Assembly: GCA_045656625.1 (NCBI GenBank)
Contig: JAZORL010000078.1
Location: forward strand, 1 to 49,585
DNA length: 49,585 nucleotides
Reading direction: 5' to 3'
From: Scatosoma sp045656625
GTDB taxonomy: Bacteria > Bacillota > Clostridia > Christensenellales > Borkfalkiaceae
Positions 17,002-26,010 of the stretch are shown here, piece after piece (position 1 is the stretch's first letter; every line of letters starts with the position of its first letter). The translations under genes were made by a program, and so were the position numbers. The notes under the pieces are model-generated. The model had not been told where the DNA came from, made no database searches, and saw only the letters and a list, made by a program, of their open reading frames with translations.

Positions 17002-19119
17002 TTATAATTTCATCATAACAACCGACAACGGCGCTATTATGATACTCTCTACCTTGCTGCAAGCCTTCAAATTGCTATCAAGATAAACCTCATAAGCTTT
17101 GTCAAATTCGGCTAAAACAGGTCTATTATTGTAGTTGACAAGGAATTGCATCTTCTCGCCGTTATACGCATACGCCGCCGTAAGCACCGAATCGGCATAT
17201 AAATACGTCTTTTGGTCTTCCAACAAGAATTTTTCTTTCGTACAGCTTATCTGCACAGGCGGAATCATTTTTCCGCAATGCAAGAAATTCTTGCCCCCTG
17301 CCCTTCTCCAAGCATTCAGCTCCTTGATGAAGGGAAGTACAATAGTTTTATCTACGTGCTGGCCTTTCGGCGCTACGTAATCGCACCATGCGTATTGTAA
17401 ATCCCCATTACCGTTGAGCACCACGGTCAACATATCCCCTGCCGTAAAGGAATATGCCAAACGGTATGTAAAGTTGTTGTCCGTCTTTTCAAGCATAGCG
17501 CAAATTTGATTGCCCATAAAGTTATTTACGTACTCGTGATACAAATAGGAATAAATGGGAATGGGAGTACCAATATAATAATTTAATTCAAAGCGGTTGT
17601 CGCTGAAAGGCAACTGCGTCAAGAAGGGCTCTGCCGCGGACGATTCACAACCGAACAGCACCTTCTTTTTCTCAATCGACGATAAGAGCTTATTCGTTTC
17701 GATTTGTTGCCATTTCCCAGGCGCAGGCGTGTGACCGTGCTGGTCGCTATAACAAAAATAACTGCCGCCGCCATGGTTTTGGTCGAGTGCTTGCACGTAA
17801 TCGATGCCGCTTTGGCAAATCTTTTCAAACTCCTCTTTGAATAGATTCTTCGTTCCTTCGCTACTCGGGCAAAAATCATAGCCCATTCTTTGCGCCTTAC
17901 AAATCATACTCGCAATTTCGCCGTTGGAATTTGTACAAAGACAATTTTTTATGCCTAAACTTTCGAATTTCTCTTCACAACTATATTCTAAATCGATATT
18001 GCTCTGCTGTGTCCAACCCATACCGCTACAATAAAGCCCGACGAGCATATCTTTTTCGTGCGCTTCTTTTACAAACGCGCCGAACTCGTTTTCCCCACCG
18101 TAAGGCGGCCAAACGTACGGCGGTGCCCAAGGTGCCGTGCCTTCCCAATGCATGAGAAGTGCCATCACCTTGCTCTCCGTCGTTTTCGCCAGCTCGTCCA
18201 AAAGCGGAAAGGCATTTTTATATGGATACAAACCGTTGTTAGAAATATCCGTATCGTGCGTCCCACGAATCGGATAAGCAACGACAAGCGGCGTTTCTTC
18301 ATACCACGTCGGCAAACTGCTATTAGCCAATATTTTCTTCAAGCCGTCGGGTAAATGCTTGCTAAACCAAGCATAGTAAATATCCGCCGCGGCATACCAA
18401 TCACCGTCGAAAATTTGCATCACCGAGTCAAAGGGCATGGAATAATCTTCACCGTAATGCACGTCGCAAAAAGCACGCATAAAAATTTTGATATTGCCGT
18501 TATTATAGCAAAAATCAATGTGCTTGGTCGTTCTTCCCTCATCGTGCATACCCAAATACACGCCGCCGTTTTCGGCTACGTACGCAATAAACTGCGCAAA
18601 AATCATGTTCGGGAAAATGGAATAGGTGTTTTTACTTGGATAATCAGGCTCCGCATAACGGAATGGCATACTTTCTCTATACGCCATATTCGTCACTTTA
18701 CAGCCTTCGTTGTACGGGTACACAATTTCGCCCCTACCGCCGCACTCGTCTTTCAACTTCCCTGCTACGGTAAAGGACATAAGCTCTACCCATTCAAGCA
18801 AATCTTGCGTTTTATTGTGTACGTCAATACGCCAAAGCAAGCTATCATTTTCCTGTTTCAACGTAATTTTTGCATCAAAAAACTCCGACGCATAGACCGC
18901 GACGTTCTTCTCAAACGCTACCAACGTACATTCTGCGGACGAAACGATTTTCGTTTCCCCCGTTTTCTTTCTCAATTTTACGGAAAACATCGGCGTAGAG
19001 CCTTCGTTGACTCTTTGCCCGACGCGCAAAATTTCCGTGATTTCGCCATGCGTAAAATCAATGGCAATCACCCCTTTTTTGCTCACCGTATACCGTTTTA
19101 TGATAGGCATAACCATCAT
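17002..19119 (-). CDS. DUF6259-like putative glycoside hydrolase, cytoplasmic
   Basis: A 705-residue protein without signal peptide. An N-terminal beta-rich part (1-260) leads to a TIM-barrel-like region with MALLMHWEGTAPWAPPYVWPPYGG (about 325-350), ALDQNHGGGSYFC and VLFGCESSAAEPF, and a C-terminal beta domain. The pattern is that of DUF6259 proteins, which I recall as glycosidase-like; no activity is known to me. The Asp in ALDQNHGG and the Glu in GCESSAAEPF are plausible catalytic acids. It sits between the surface protein genes and GH112, so it may trim an imported oligosaccharide before phosphorolysis. Three start codons (M1, M2, M4) are possible; the AGGTG site favours M2. Confidence 0.75.
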   Translation of the reverse strand: MMVMPIIKRYTVSKKGVIAIDFTHGEITEILRVGQRVNEGSTPMFSVKLRKKTGETKIVSSAECTLVAFEKNVAVYASEFFDAKITLKQENDSLLWRIDVHNKTQDLLEWVELMSFTVAGKLKDECGGRGEIVYPYNEGCKVTNMAYRESMPFRYAEPDYPSKNTYSIFPNMIFAQFIAYVAENGGVYLGMHDEGRTTKHIDFCYNNGNIKIFMRAFCDVHYGEDYSMPFDSVMQIFDGDWYAAADIYYAWFSKHLPDGLKKILANSSLPTWYEETPLVVAYPIRGTHDTDISNNGLYPYKNAFPLLDELAKTTESKVMALLMHWEGTAPWAPPYVWPPYGGENEFGAFVKEAHEKDMLVGLYCSGMGWTQQSNIDLEYSCEEKFESLGIKNCLCTNSNGEIASMICKAQRMGYDFCPSSEGTKNLFKEEFEKICQSGIDYVQALDQNHGGGSYFCYSDQHGHTPAPGKWQQIETNKLLSSIEKKKVLFGCESSAAEPFLTQLPFSDNRFELNYYIGTPIPIYSYLYHEYVNNFMGNQICAMLEKTDNNFTYRLAYSFTAGDMLTVVLNGNGDLQYAWCDYVAPKGQHVDKTIVLPFIKELNAWRRAGGKNFLHCGKMIPPVQISCTKEKFLLEDQKTYLYADSVLTAAYAYNGEKMQFLVNYNNRPVLAEFDKAYEVYLDSNLKACSKVESIIIAPLSVVMMKL

Positions 19120-19149
19120 GCACCTACATCCTAATTAAACTCTATAAAC

Positions 19150-19189
19150 GCGGCAACTGCTTGGGGCATTTTTTGCCCCAACCTGCCGC
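19150..19189 (-). other. Nested double hairpin between surface and cytoplasmic gene blocks
   Basis: GCGGCA (19150-19155) pairs with TGCCGC (19184-19189), and inside it TTGGGGCA (19161-19168) pairs with TGCCCCAA (19174-19181). On the minus strand no T-run follows, so a pure terminator is unlikely. It marks the point where the operon changes from exported to cytoplasmic proteins. A stability or partial-termination role is an inference. Confidence 0.6.
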
Positions 19190-19202
19190 TTTCATGTTTC
19201 TT

Positions 19203-22200
19203 TTATGCTTTTACTGCGTAAATTGTGGAAATTTGCCAACCAGCCGCATCCGCATTGCCAATATATACGTACCATTGACCTTGCGCATTCAGCTGAATAT
19301 CCGCATTTGAAATCGTAACCTTCGTCCAAGACTTCGCCGTCAAAGTAGTGAAATCCACGGAATCCGTCCATGTGCCGCTTACGTCGCCCGCCAAGTGGAA
19401 GGTTTGATCCGCTTCGGTAGGATTATAAATCCAAAGCTCGAAATGATCATAGCCTGCAGGCAATGCATTTGCAAGTTTATTCGTTTGCAACGTACCCATC
19501 GTGCCTGTGTTGTTGGTATCAATATAATATTGTTCGCGAGAAATATTGTAAACTTTACCGTATTCGTTCGTTTCGCCACTATCCGCCTTTACCCCAAAAT
19601 CAAGCGAAACTTCCATCTTTTCAGCCACAGGGATATCCGACGTCTTACAGCCGACAATTACGCCAATTTCCAACGTTTGATTGATGATATCCGTATTCCA
19701 AAGACTCATTGCCCAATCATCCGCAATAATATTCGTTGAAACGTCTAAGGTAATCATCGTCCAAGTATCTTTCGTGACGGGATATTGCGTAATCGTGTTG
19801 CTGTTATTCGCCCAATTCGTACCCCAACCGTCGTTAGCCGTGTCGTCAGACATATACAAATAGCCGTTAACGCTACTTCTTACGTAGAAAGAAATCTTAT
19901 CGTATCCAGCAACAGACGGGAAGTTGATAAATTGAATCGCCGCTTTCCCGCCTTCGCCTGCCGTAGACACGAAAATACTGCCTTGCGCTTCATCCATAGC
20001 AAGCGCACCCGTCGCGCCAATCTCAAGCTTGGGGTTGTGCATAGCCGCAGGGATAGCCTTTACACCGTCTGCATCGGGCGTATAAAGCGCCGTATAACCC
20101 TTGCTCGCCGCAAGCAACGTTTCAAGCTTGGACGCATTGCTTACTTGCGCTTTGCCGTCATCGGAAAGCTCGCCGTACATTGCATTTGCGCTCGCAATTG
20201 CGGAAAGATAACGGAAATCCGCAGGCATCGATACATTTTCAGGCAACGCCGCGATTGCATCCGCTACCGCCGCAATCAATTCCGTTTCATTCAACTTTTC
20301 CGTGGCAGTCCATTGCGCTACAAGCTCGATATTGCCCGTAATAGGCGTATCAAAGCTAAATTCCGCGCCGTCCAAAAGCCAGCATGCAAACGTATAATCA
20401 TAAGTATCGTCGGAAGCTTTGGTAGGATTTACAGGTTTTACAGCTTTCATACCTTCCGTGATAGCAACGGAATCAATCGCGTTGCCGCCGTCCGTGTTAA
20501 AGCTTACCGTATATTGTGTATAATAGTCACGCGTAATGCCAGTAGGAAGCTCTGCCATCGCCGCATCGTCCACGTTTTTAAGAATCGTTGTACCTACGCA
20601 CGTTTTTACCGATACGTTTTCGAATGTAAAACCGTTTGCCGTATCGAAGAGAAGCGTGCTTGCGCTATCCTTGCTAAATTCAATTTTGACGTTTGTAAAC
20701 TTCGCCTTTCTACCAACCAAGGCAAAAAGCGACGAACCGTCACCAAGTTTCACATCGGTAAAGCTGATATTTTGAACTTTTGCATCCATACCAAGCGCGC
20801 CAAACAAGCCGTTCTTCCACGAGTCGATGGTAAGTCCGCTAATCGTATGCCCGTTGCCCTCCAATACACCACGGAACCCAACAACGTCTTGCCAGCCAGC
20901 CGCCGTATCTTCGATAACCGCACTGCTTGCATCGATATCGTCAGCCAATACGTAATAGCCGATATTTGCCTCGTCACCGTCTTGATGTCCAAGCGACAAC
21001 AAGTCGTTCTTCGATTTAATGAGCTTATCGACAAATTTCGCTTCTACAACGATCGGGCATTCGATGCCGTCTACATCATAAACTACCGCAAGCGTCAAAA
21101 TGTAGGGTTTCCAATCCCCTTCGGTGGACGTTTTTTCATACTTATCCGCCGCAAACGTATATACCAAGCCTTCGTTCGCGGATTCGATATCAACGATATC
21201 GCCATCCTTCGCATCAACGTAGCTACCCTTCATACGAACGATTTGTTTTACCGACTTAATCGGAAGGTTTTCCGCACCTACGACAACCTTGGAAAGATCA
21301 ATCGCCAAATTATCCGCATCTACGTACGGGGATTGATAATCCAACGCATAAACGTCTTTTTGATCGCCGCACGAGCAAACGCAAAGGAGTTTTCTCCAAT
21401 CTTCATCAGCAGACTTCCATTCGTGCTTGTGCGCTACGGAGATTTCTGCGGTCTTTTCATCGCCGTCCATCGCGTCCGTCGATGCAATCAATACCTTTGC
21501 AACGTACGTCTTCCCAGCCACAAACGCTTCGGGTGCAACTTCCGTTTCGCCGTCAAAATATTGAATCACGATTTCCGCATCGGGGAAATTCGACGTCGCT
21601 TCAATTACGGGCGCAACGCCGCAGGTCGTTTCATAAGCCGATTCTACGCCGCTGATTTCCGCTTTCGCCTTTTCTACGGTGACCGCAATGTCAACACTCA
21701 ACCCGTTATAGTTAATCGTGATTTTCGTGTCGCCAAATGCAAACGCGTCCCCGCCGTTTTCGTACGTATAGGTCAAATATTCGTTATCTAAATATTCCCC
21801 TTCGCAGCCTTCGCATTTATATGCAAGATACATATCCGTAGAATCAAACGCTTCGCCCACTTTATACGTCGTCTTAGACGGCGCTTGCGCTACATCAAGC
21901 AACATTTCCGATACGTGATTCGTGGGATCAAGTTCCCCTGCAATGGACGTAATTTCATTTTTATCTACGTCGAAGAGTTTACCACAGCCGTTATCGCAGG
22001 TGTAATGCGCAATCGTGCCAGCGGCACTACAATTGCCGGCTTGTTCCGCCACAAATTTATATTCGTGACCAAGCGCGTCAACCGTAGGAATTTCTTCAAT
22101 TACGTTCTTTTCCGCATCAAAAATTACGTCACAGCCTTCGCAAGTAAAATACGCCTCGTTGCCGCCATTTTCACAATCCGCCTCTACCGCGTCGTGCGAA

Positions 22201-22460
22201 ACGTAAGCGTGGGTATGCGATTCGCCAGGGTCTTCACTCGTTTCGGGGTCTTCCGAATTTTCGGGGTCTTCTGAATTTTCGGGTGATTCACTCGTTTCGG
22301 GCGATTCGCTCGTTTCGGGTGATTCACTCGTTTCGGGCGATTCGCTCTTGACAGGCTCTGAATCGTCTTTCGACGAACCGCCACAAGCCGCAAAACCGCC
22401 TGCTGTCGTCAATGTCAATGCAAGACAAGCCAACCACGTGATAAGTCTTTTTTTGCTCAT
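19203..22460 (-). CDS. Large multidomain surface lipoprotein
   Basis: 1,085 residues. A lipoprotein signal ends at Cys26 (TTAGGFAAC). Then an acidic linker of SPETSE-type repeats (about 37-75), two or three zinc-ribbon-like repeats with CxxC and CGxC pairs (about 78-190; for example YFTCEGCDVIF), Ig-like beta domains, a GLUG-like beta-helix stretch (GVLEGNGHTISGLTIDSWKNG, about 525-600), an InlB/Listeria-Bacteroides repeat (YTVSFNTDGGN to LVAQWTA, about 645-718), and a C-terminal helical plus beta-sandwich module (720-1085). That last module also occurs twice in the 1,770-residue protein upstream. The protein should be membrane-anchored outside the cell and bind a ligand, probably a glycan. 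No catalytic motif is seen. Confidence 0.85.
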   Translation of the reverse strand: MSKKRLITWLACLALTLTTAGGFAACGGSSKDDSEPVKSESPETSESPETSESPETSESPENSEDPENSEDPETSEDPGESHTHAYVSHDAVEADCENGGNEAYFTCEGCDVIFDAEKNVIEEIPTVDALGHEYKFVAEQAGNCSAAGTIAHYTCDNGCGKLFDVDKNEITSIAGELDPTNHVSEMLLDVAQAPSKTTYKVGEAFDSTDMYLAYKCEGCEGEYLDNEYLTYTYENGGDAFAFGDTKITINYNGLSVDIAVTVEKAKAEISGVESAYETTCGVAPVIEATSNFPDAEIVIQYFDGETEVAPEAFVAGKTYVAKVLIASTDAMDGDEKTAEISVAHKHEWKSADEDWRKLLCVCSCGDQKDVYALDYQSPYVDADNLAIDLSKVVVGAENLPIKSVKQIVRMKGSYVDAKDGDIVDIESANEGLVYTFAADKYEKTSTEGDWKPYILTLAVVYDVDGIECPIVVEAKFVDKLIKSKNDLLSLGHQDGDEANIGYYVLADDIDASSAVIEDTAAGWQDVVGFRGVLEGNGHTISGLTIDSWKNGLFGALGMDAKVQNISFTDVKLGDGSSLFALVGRKAKFTNVKIEFSKDSASTLLFDTANGFTFENVSVKTCVGTTILKNVDDAAMAELPTGITRDYYTQYTVSFNTDGGNAIDSVAITEGMKAVKPVNPTKASDDTYDYTFACWLLDGAEFSFDTPITGNIELVAQWTATEKLNETELIAAVADAIAALPENVSMPADFRYLSAIASANAMYGELSDDGKAQVSNASKLETLLAASKGYTALYTPDADGVKAIPAAMHNPKLEIGATGALAMDEAQGSIFVSTAGEGGKAAIQFINFPSVAGYDKISFYVRSSVNGYLYMSDDTANDGWGTNWANNSNTITQYPVTKDTWTMITLDVSTNIIADDWAMSLWNTDIINQTLEIGVIVGCKTSDIPVAEKMEVSLDFGVKADSGETNEYGKVYNISREQYYIDTNNTGTMGTLQTNKLANALPAGYDHFELWIYNPTEADQTFHLAGDVSGTWTDSVDFTTLTAKSWTKVTISNADIQLNAQGQWYVYIGNADAAGWQISTIYAVKA
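22225..22346 (-). repeat. Tandem 18-bp coding repeats (SPETSE linker)
   Basis: Six to seven copies of an 18-bp unit such as TCACTCGTTTCGGGTGAT encode SESPET or SEDPEN hexapeptides directly after the lipoprotein anchor. Such an array can change copy number by slippage and sets the distance of the binding domains from the membrane. Confidence 0.8.
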
Positions 22461-22516
22461 ATTTTTTCTCCTTATAATATATTTCGTTTATTGACAATAG
22501 CGCAACGCTGTTTTCA

Positions 22517-23008
22517 TTAATCTTTAGGTAAGAAGGGGGGCGTGTACGTATTCACCACTTTCCACGTTGCCACAAGCGTGATATTTTCCGTCACCACGTC
22601 CTTCTCAAAATCCCATTCTTTGCCGTTATATTCCCAATAGAGAAATTCATATTCCGCTGTGTTAGAAGATTTTTGCGGGTTGGTCGGTTTTACAACCTTC
22701 CCCCCTTCTAAAACACTCGTAGATGCCACTTCACTACCACCGTCCGAATCGAAGGTGACCGTATAATAAATTTCTTCTTTTTCGCCGCCCTCACTCGTTT
22801 CGGGATTCTCGCTCGATTCAGGAGTTTCGCTCGTTTCGGGCGTTTCGCTTGATTCGGGCGTTTCACTCGTTTCGGGCGTTTCGCTTGATTCAGAGTTTTC
22901 ACTCGTCACGGACGATTGCACGGAAGAATCTTCTTTAGATTTTCCGCAAGCTACCGCCGATAGCATCATAAAGGCGAGCAACGCCGTTAAAAATAATTTC
23001 TTTTTCAT
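22517..23008 (-). CDS. Small lipoprotein with acidic linker and one InlB repeat
   Basis: 163 residues: a lipoprotein signal with Cys21 (MLSAVACGKSKED), a Ser/Glu/Thr/Pro linker of hexapeptide repeats (about 38-75), one InlB/Listeria-Bacteroides repeat domain (YYTVTFDSDGGSEVASTSV to ITLVATW, 80-152) and a short tail. The layout is a miniature of the 1,085-residue lipoprotein encoded 56 bp downstream. It could be a stand-alone ligand or protein interaction unit. The ribosome binding site AAGGTGATG is strong. No enzymatic residues are recognisable. Confidence 0.82.
   Translation of the reverse strand: MKKKLFLTALLAFMMLSAVACGKSKEDSSVQSSVTSENSESSETPETSETPESSETPETSETPESSENPETSEGGEKEEIYYTVTFDSDGGSEVASTSVLEGGKVVKPTNPQKSSNTAEYEFLYWEYNGKEWDFEKDVVTENITLVATWKVVNTYTPPFLPKD
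22790..22905 (-). repeat. Second tandem 18-bp coding repeat array (SETPETSE linker)
   Basis: About six copies of an 18-bp unit, for example CGTTTCACTCGTTTCGGG, encode PETSET/PESSET repeats in the small lipoprotein. The unit is related to, but not the same as, the array in the next gene. Confidence 0.8.
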
Positions 23009-23020
23009 TGCATCACCTTT

Positions 23021-25972
23021 TTAAGCCCAATCAATCGCTTGAAAACAAATTTCAGGGGGACAAAATACAACGTCGTCTTCACCGCCCTGCGCTTGCTTAA
23101 ACGCAAATTCAGGGGATTGATCTTTATTCGCAACGATAACCACTACGTTTTCATACGTCGATTTTTCTTTCGAGAGATACGGTACGTCCGCTTCATAGCG
23201 ACATTCCGTAATATAGGCAACGTCCGATACTTTCGAAATATCAATCGTCACGTCCTTGATTAGGTTGTCGAACGACGTTTCATAGAACATTAAGCCGCTC
23301 GTATGGTACACGTCCGTACCTGCAACGTATTCCACAAATTCCATGGAAACGTTTTCAATCGTTGTATTGAACATACGGCTTGCAAACAGCGCAACGTAAG
23401 AACCGTCTGCTTTCTCCTGATTTTCATCCGTCTTTATGCCCTTTAAGCACACGCCCGTAAAGTTCACGTCTTTAATCATTGCATAGGCAACCGCGCCGAA
23501 TAAACCGTTCTTGGATACCGACAAATTGGAAATCGTATAGCCGCGTCCGTCAAACGTACCGCCAAAACCACGCGAATTTTCCCAATAGTTGCCTGAATCC
23601 TTTAACGTCAAGCCCGTACAGTCGATATCTTTAATCATAACAAACGTGCCCGTAATCTTACCGTCGTAGCAACCCTTGTTTCCATAGGACTCTACCGTAT
23701 AATCACGGCGGACGTAATGTAAGTCTTCCGCACTTTCAATAACCTTCGTCACACTTAAACAGGTAAGTTTATAGAACTTATTTACCCCGACCGCGATAAT
23801 GGTTTTAGCCTCGTCGCCGTCTTTGCCGTACGTAATTGCCGTGCGCTCCGCATTCGTGAAATATAAAATTTCCTCGTCGATTTTTTCGCCAAGCTCGGCA
23901 AAGAATACCTTGTCAAGCGTGACGTCATAGAATACCGTGCCTTCCTTCGATAAATCGACGCAATTTGCCAAATCCACCGATTTCAAGGTACAAACAAAGC
24001 TTGCCGTCTTGCTCGAATCAAACAAGGAAGTCGCCGTGATTGTCACTTGCTTGCCATCCTCTACCGTATCCGCAACCGATACGACACCGGCGCGGAAACT
24101 AAGCTTATCGCTATTCGACGTAATCGAAACGTACGGATTAGCAAGCTTCAAATTATAGGACGTACCCGACACTAAATAATCGGTTGTTTGTGCAAATTTA
24201 GCTTCCGCATCACGGACTTGTTCATACACCGTATTCGAAACGGCTACGCCGTTTGCATGCGACCAAAATCCTTCGTCAAACTTCTTATAACGGCTTTGTG
24301 CGTTCGTGCTTTCCACAAATTCGAGCATGGACGAGAACGCTAACGTCGCGTTCGATTTCTCTCGTAATTCATCCGTACCCCCAATAACAAACACGTTCTT
24401 AATCGCAACGTACTCGCTGCCTACGATTTTGATGGACGCATTTGTGTTAAACGAGGCTTGACTAACGTCAATCACGCAGTTTGATACGTTTGCCGTTGAA
24501 GTTGGTTCTTTGAAATTAAAGAAGGAGCCGCAATGGTTATTGATCGAGCCATCACCTTCGTAATGTTGCGTACCCTTGCCCATAGAGGCGTATTGAATGT
24601 AAATATTCTCAATCGTGCCGCCGCCTGCGGAGCATACAAGACCGCTGTTTGCCGCAACACTTGCATTCGTAAAGGAAATATTCTTAATCACGCCGTCGAT
24701 ATGGAGTACGCCAAAAACGCTCGCAATCTGCGAACCATTATCAATGCTAATCCCTTCGATTGTGTGACCTTTACCGTCGAACACGCCCTTAAAGCCGTAC
24801 AAGCCGCCGTTCGACCAGTTGCCTTCTACCGCCGCCCAAAGGGAATCCAAATCCGCAAGCTTGGACTTAAACAAGCCGTTATAGGCAATATCCGCGCCCA
24901 ATACGAAATATCCGTCCCAAATTGCCGCATTATCTAAGCAAGCTTGTTTGGAAAGGGCGGAAAAACTGTCAAAGTCCTCTTTCGTGCGCAAAATCTTTGT
25001 GTAAAGATTTACACGAATTTTGTATCTTGCCAAGTTCGTCTCTATGAAGAAAGCACGATCTTCCCCCATTTGATCCGCCGTTTTAGGCAAGAATTTCTTT
25101 TGCAAGCTGACGGCTTTCTTTTGTGTATCATACGAGCCGACATTCTCACCATTATAGGTGACGCCTTTCGAGACCCCTTTCACGTTCGCTTCAATCTCGA
25201 AAGCGGACAGGTTTTCCGTTTCCACGACAAAGCTTTCGTTCAAAACAATCGTCGGACGATACACATTGACCGCAATTTCTACGCTATACGTCTTGCCGTC
25301 CACTTCGCACGAGCCGATTACCTTCGTTTGCCCTTCGCTTACGGCGGTAAACGTACCACTTTCCGTCTTCACAATCGAAGGGTCTTGGCTTTCCCATTTC
25401 GTATTTTTTGCAATCGCAATCTTATTGTTTTTATACGCCGTCAACTTAGCAAGCACGTTCGTCACGTCCCCATCGTCCGTCGAAAGCGTGGACAAATCGA
25501 CCTTGTAGCCGTCTTGGTCAAAACCGATATTTTCACTTACAACCAAGGTCACCTCGCTATCCTGCTTGACGGTTACTTGGACGGTTTTGAAATACACGTG
25601 TCCGTCCCGTTCCACCGAAGCAACCAGCTTGGTTTCCCCTTCCGCAAGCGCCGTAATCACCGCCGTATTCCCCGTTTGTGCAATGGAAACGACGTCCGTA
25701 GGCGAATCCCCGTCAATCGACCAAACGAAGACGGGCTCGTCGATATTTTCAGCGATTGCTTCAAGCGTGTAGCTCTCGCCGACGCAAATGGTGACCGATT
25801 CTTGATTAACGGAAACCAACGCGTCAGGCACGACCTCTACAATATCTTCCGACGATACGGGCGGCTCAAAATCGCTCGTACTATCGTCTTTCGGTTGCTC
25901 CTTGGATTTGGAGCAACCTACAAGACATAATGCTGATAAAATTGTCAACAAAACAAGATGTTTGTTTTTCAT
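23021..25972 (-). CDS. Large surface lipoprotein with Ig-like and beta-helix domains
   Basis: 983 residues with a lipoprotein signal ending at Cys20 (LSALCLVGC). Two BIG2-type Ig-like domains follow (about 50-140 and 145-240; ESYTLEAIAENIDEPVFVWS). Two GLUG-like right-handed beta-helix regions are visible, one at about 385-540 (GVFDGKGHTIEGISIDNGSQ) and one at about 785-950 (GTFDGRGYTISNLSVSKNG), each introduced by a segment like YFVLGADI or FVMIKDID. The same helix module occurs once in the 1,085-residue lipoprotein. It is probably a cell-surface binding protein. No pectate-lyase or other catalytic site could be made out, though beta-helices can be enzymes. Confidence 0.83.
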   Translation of the reverse strand: MKNKHLVLLTILSALCLVGCSKSKEQPKDDSTSDFEPPVSSEDIVEVVPDALVSVNQESVTICVGESYTLEAIAENIDEPVFVWSIDGDSPTDVVSIAQTGNTAVITALAEGETKLVASVERDGHVYFKTVQVTVKQDSEVTLVVSENIGFDQDGYKVDLSTLSTDDGDVTNVLAKLTAYKNNKIAIAKNTKWESQDPSIVKTESGTFTAVSEGQTKVIGSCEVDGKTYSVEIAVNVYRPTIVLNESFVVETENLSAFEIEANVKGVSKGVTYNGENVGSYDTQKKAVSLQKKFLPKTADQMGEDRAFFIETNLARYKIRVNLYTKILRTKEDFDSFSALSKQACLDNAAIWDGYFVLGADIAYNGLFKSKLADLDSLWAAVEGNWSNGGLYGFKGVFDGKGHTIEGISIDNGSQIASVFGVLHIDGVIKNISFTNASVAANSGLVCSAGGGTIENIYIQYASMGKGTQHYEGDGSINNHCGSFFNFKEPTSTANVSNCVIDVSQASFNTNASIKIVGSEYVAIKNVFVIGGTDELREKSNATLAFSSMLEFVESTNAQSRYKKFDEGFWSHANGVAVSNTVYEQVRDAEAKFAQTTDYLVSGTSYNLKLANPYVSITSNSDKLSFRAGVVSVADTVEDGKQVTITATSLFDSSKTASFVCTLKSVDLANCVDLSKEGTVFYDVTLDKVFFAELGEKIDEEILYFTNAERTAITYGKDGDEAKTIIAVGVNKFYKLTCLSVTKVIESAEDLHYVRRDYTVESYGNKGCYDGKITGTFVMIKDIDCTGLTLKDSGNYWENSRGFGGTFDGRGYTISNLSVSKNGLFGAVAYAMIKDVNFTGVCLKGIKTDENQEKADGSYVALFASRMFNTTIENVSMEFVEYVAGTDVYHTSGLMFYETSFDNLIKDVTIDISKVSDVAYITECRYEADVPYLSKEKSTYENVVVIVANKDQSPEFAFKQAQGGEDDVVFCPPEICFQAIDWA

Positions 25973-26010
25973 TTAGACCTCTTTTGATTTTGTTTTTAGG
26001 GATTTTCAAC

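Noticed and set aside
22225..22905. Short tandem repeats that could be taken for a CRISPR array.
   Set aside because: The unit is 18 bp without unique spacers, stays in frame and encodes a Ser/Glu/Thr/Pro linker; no cas gene is present.
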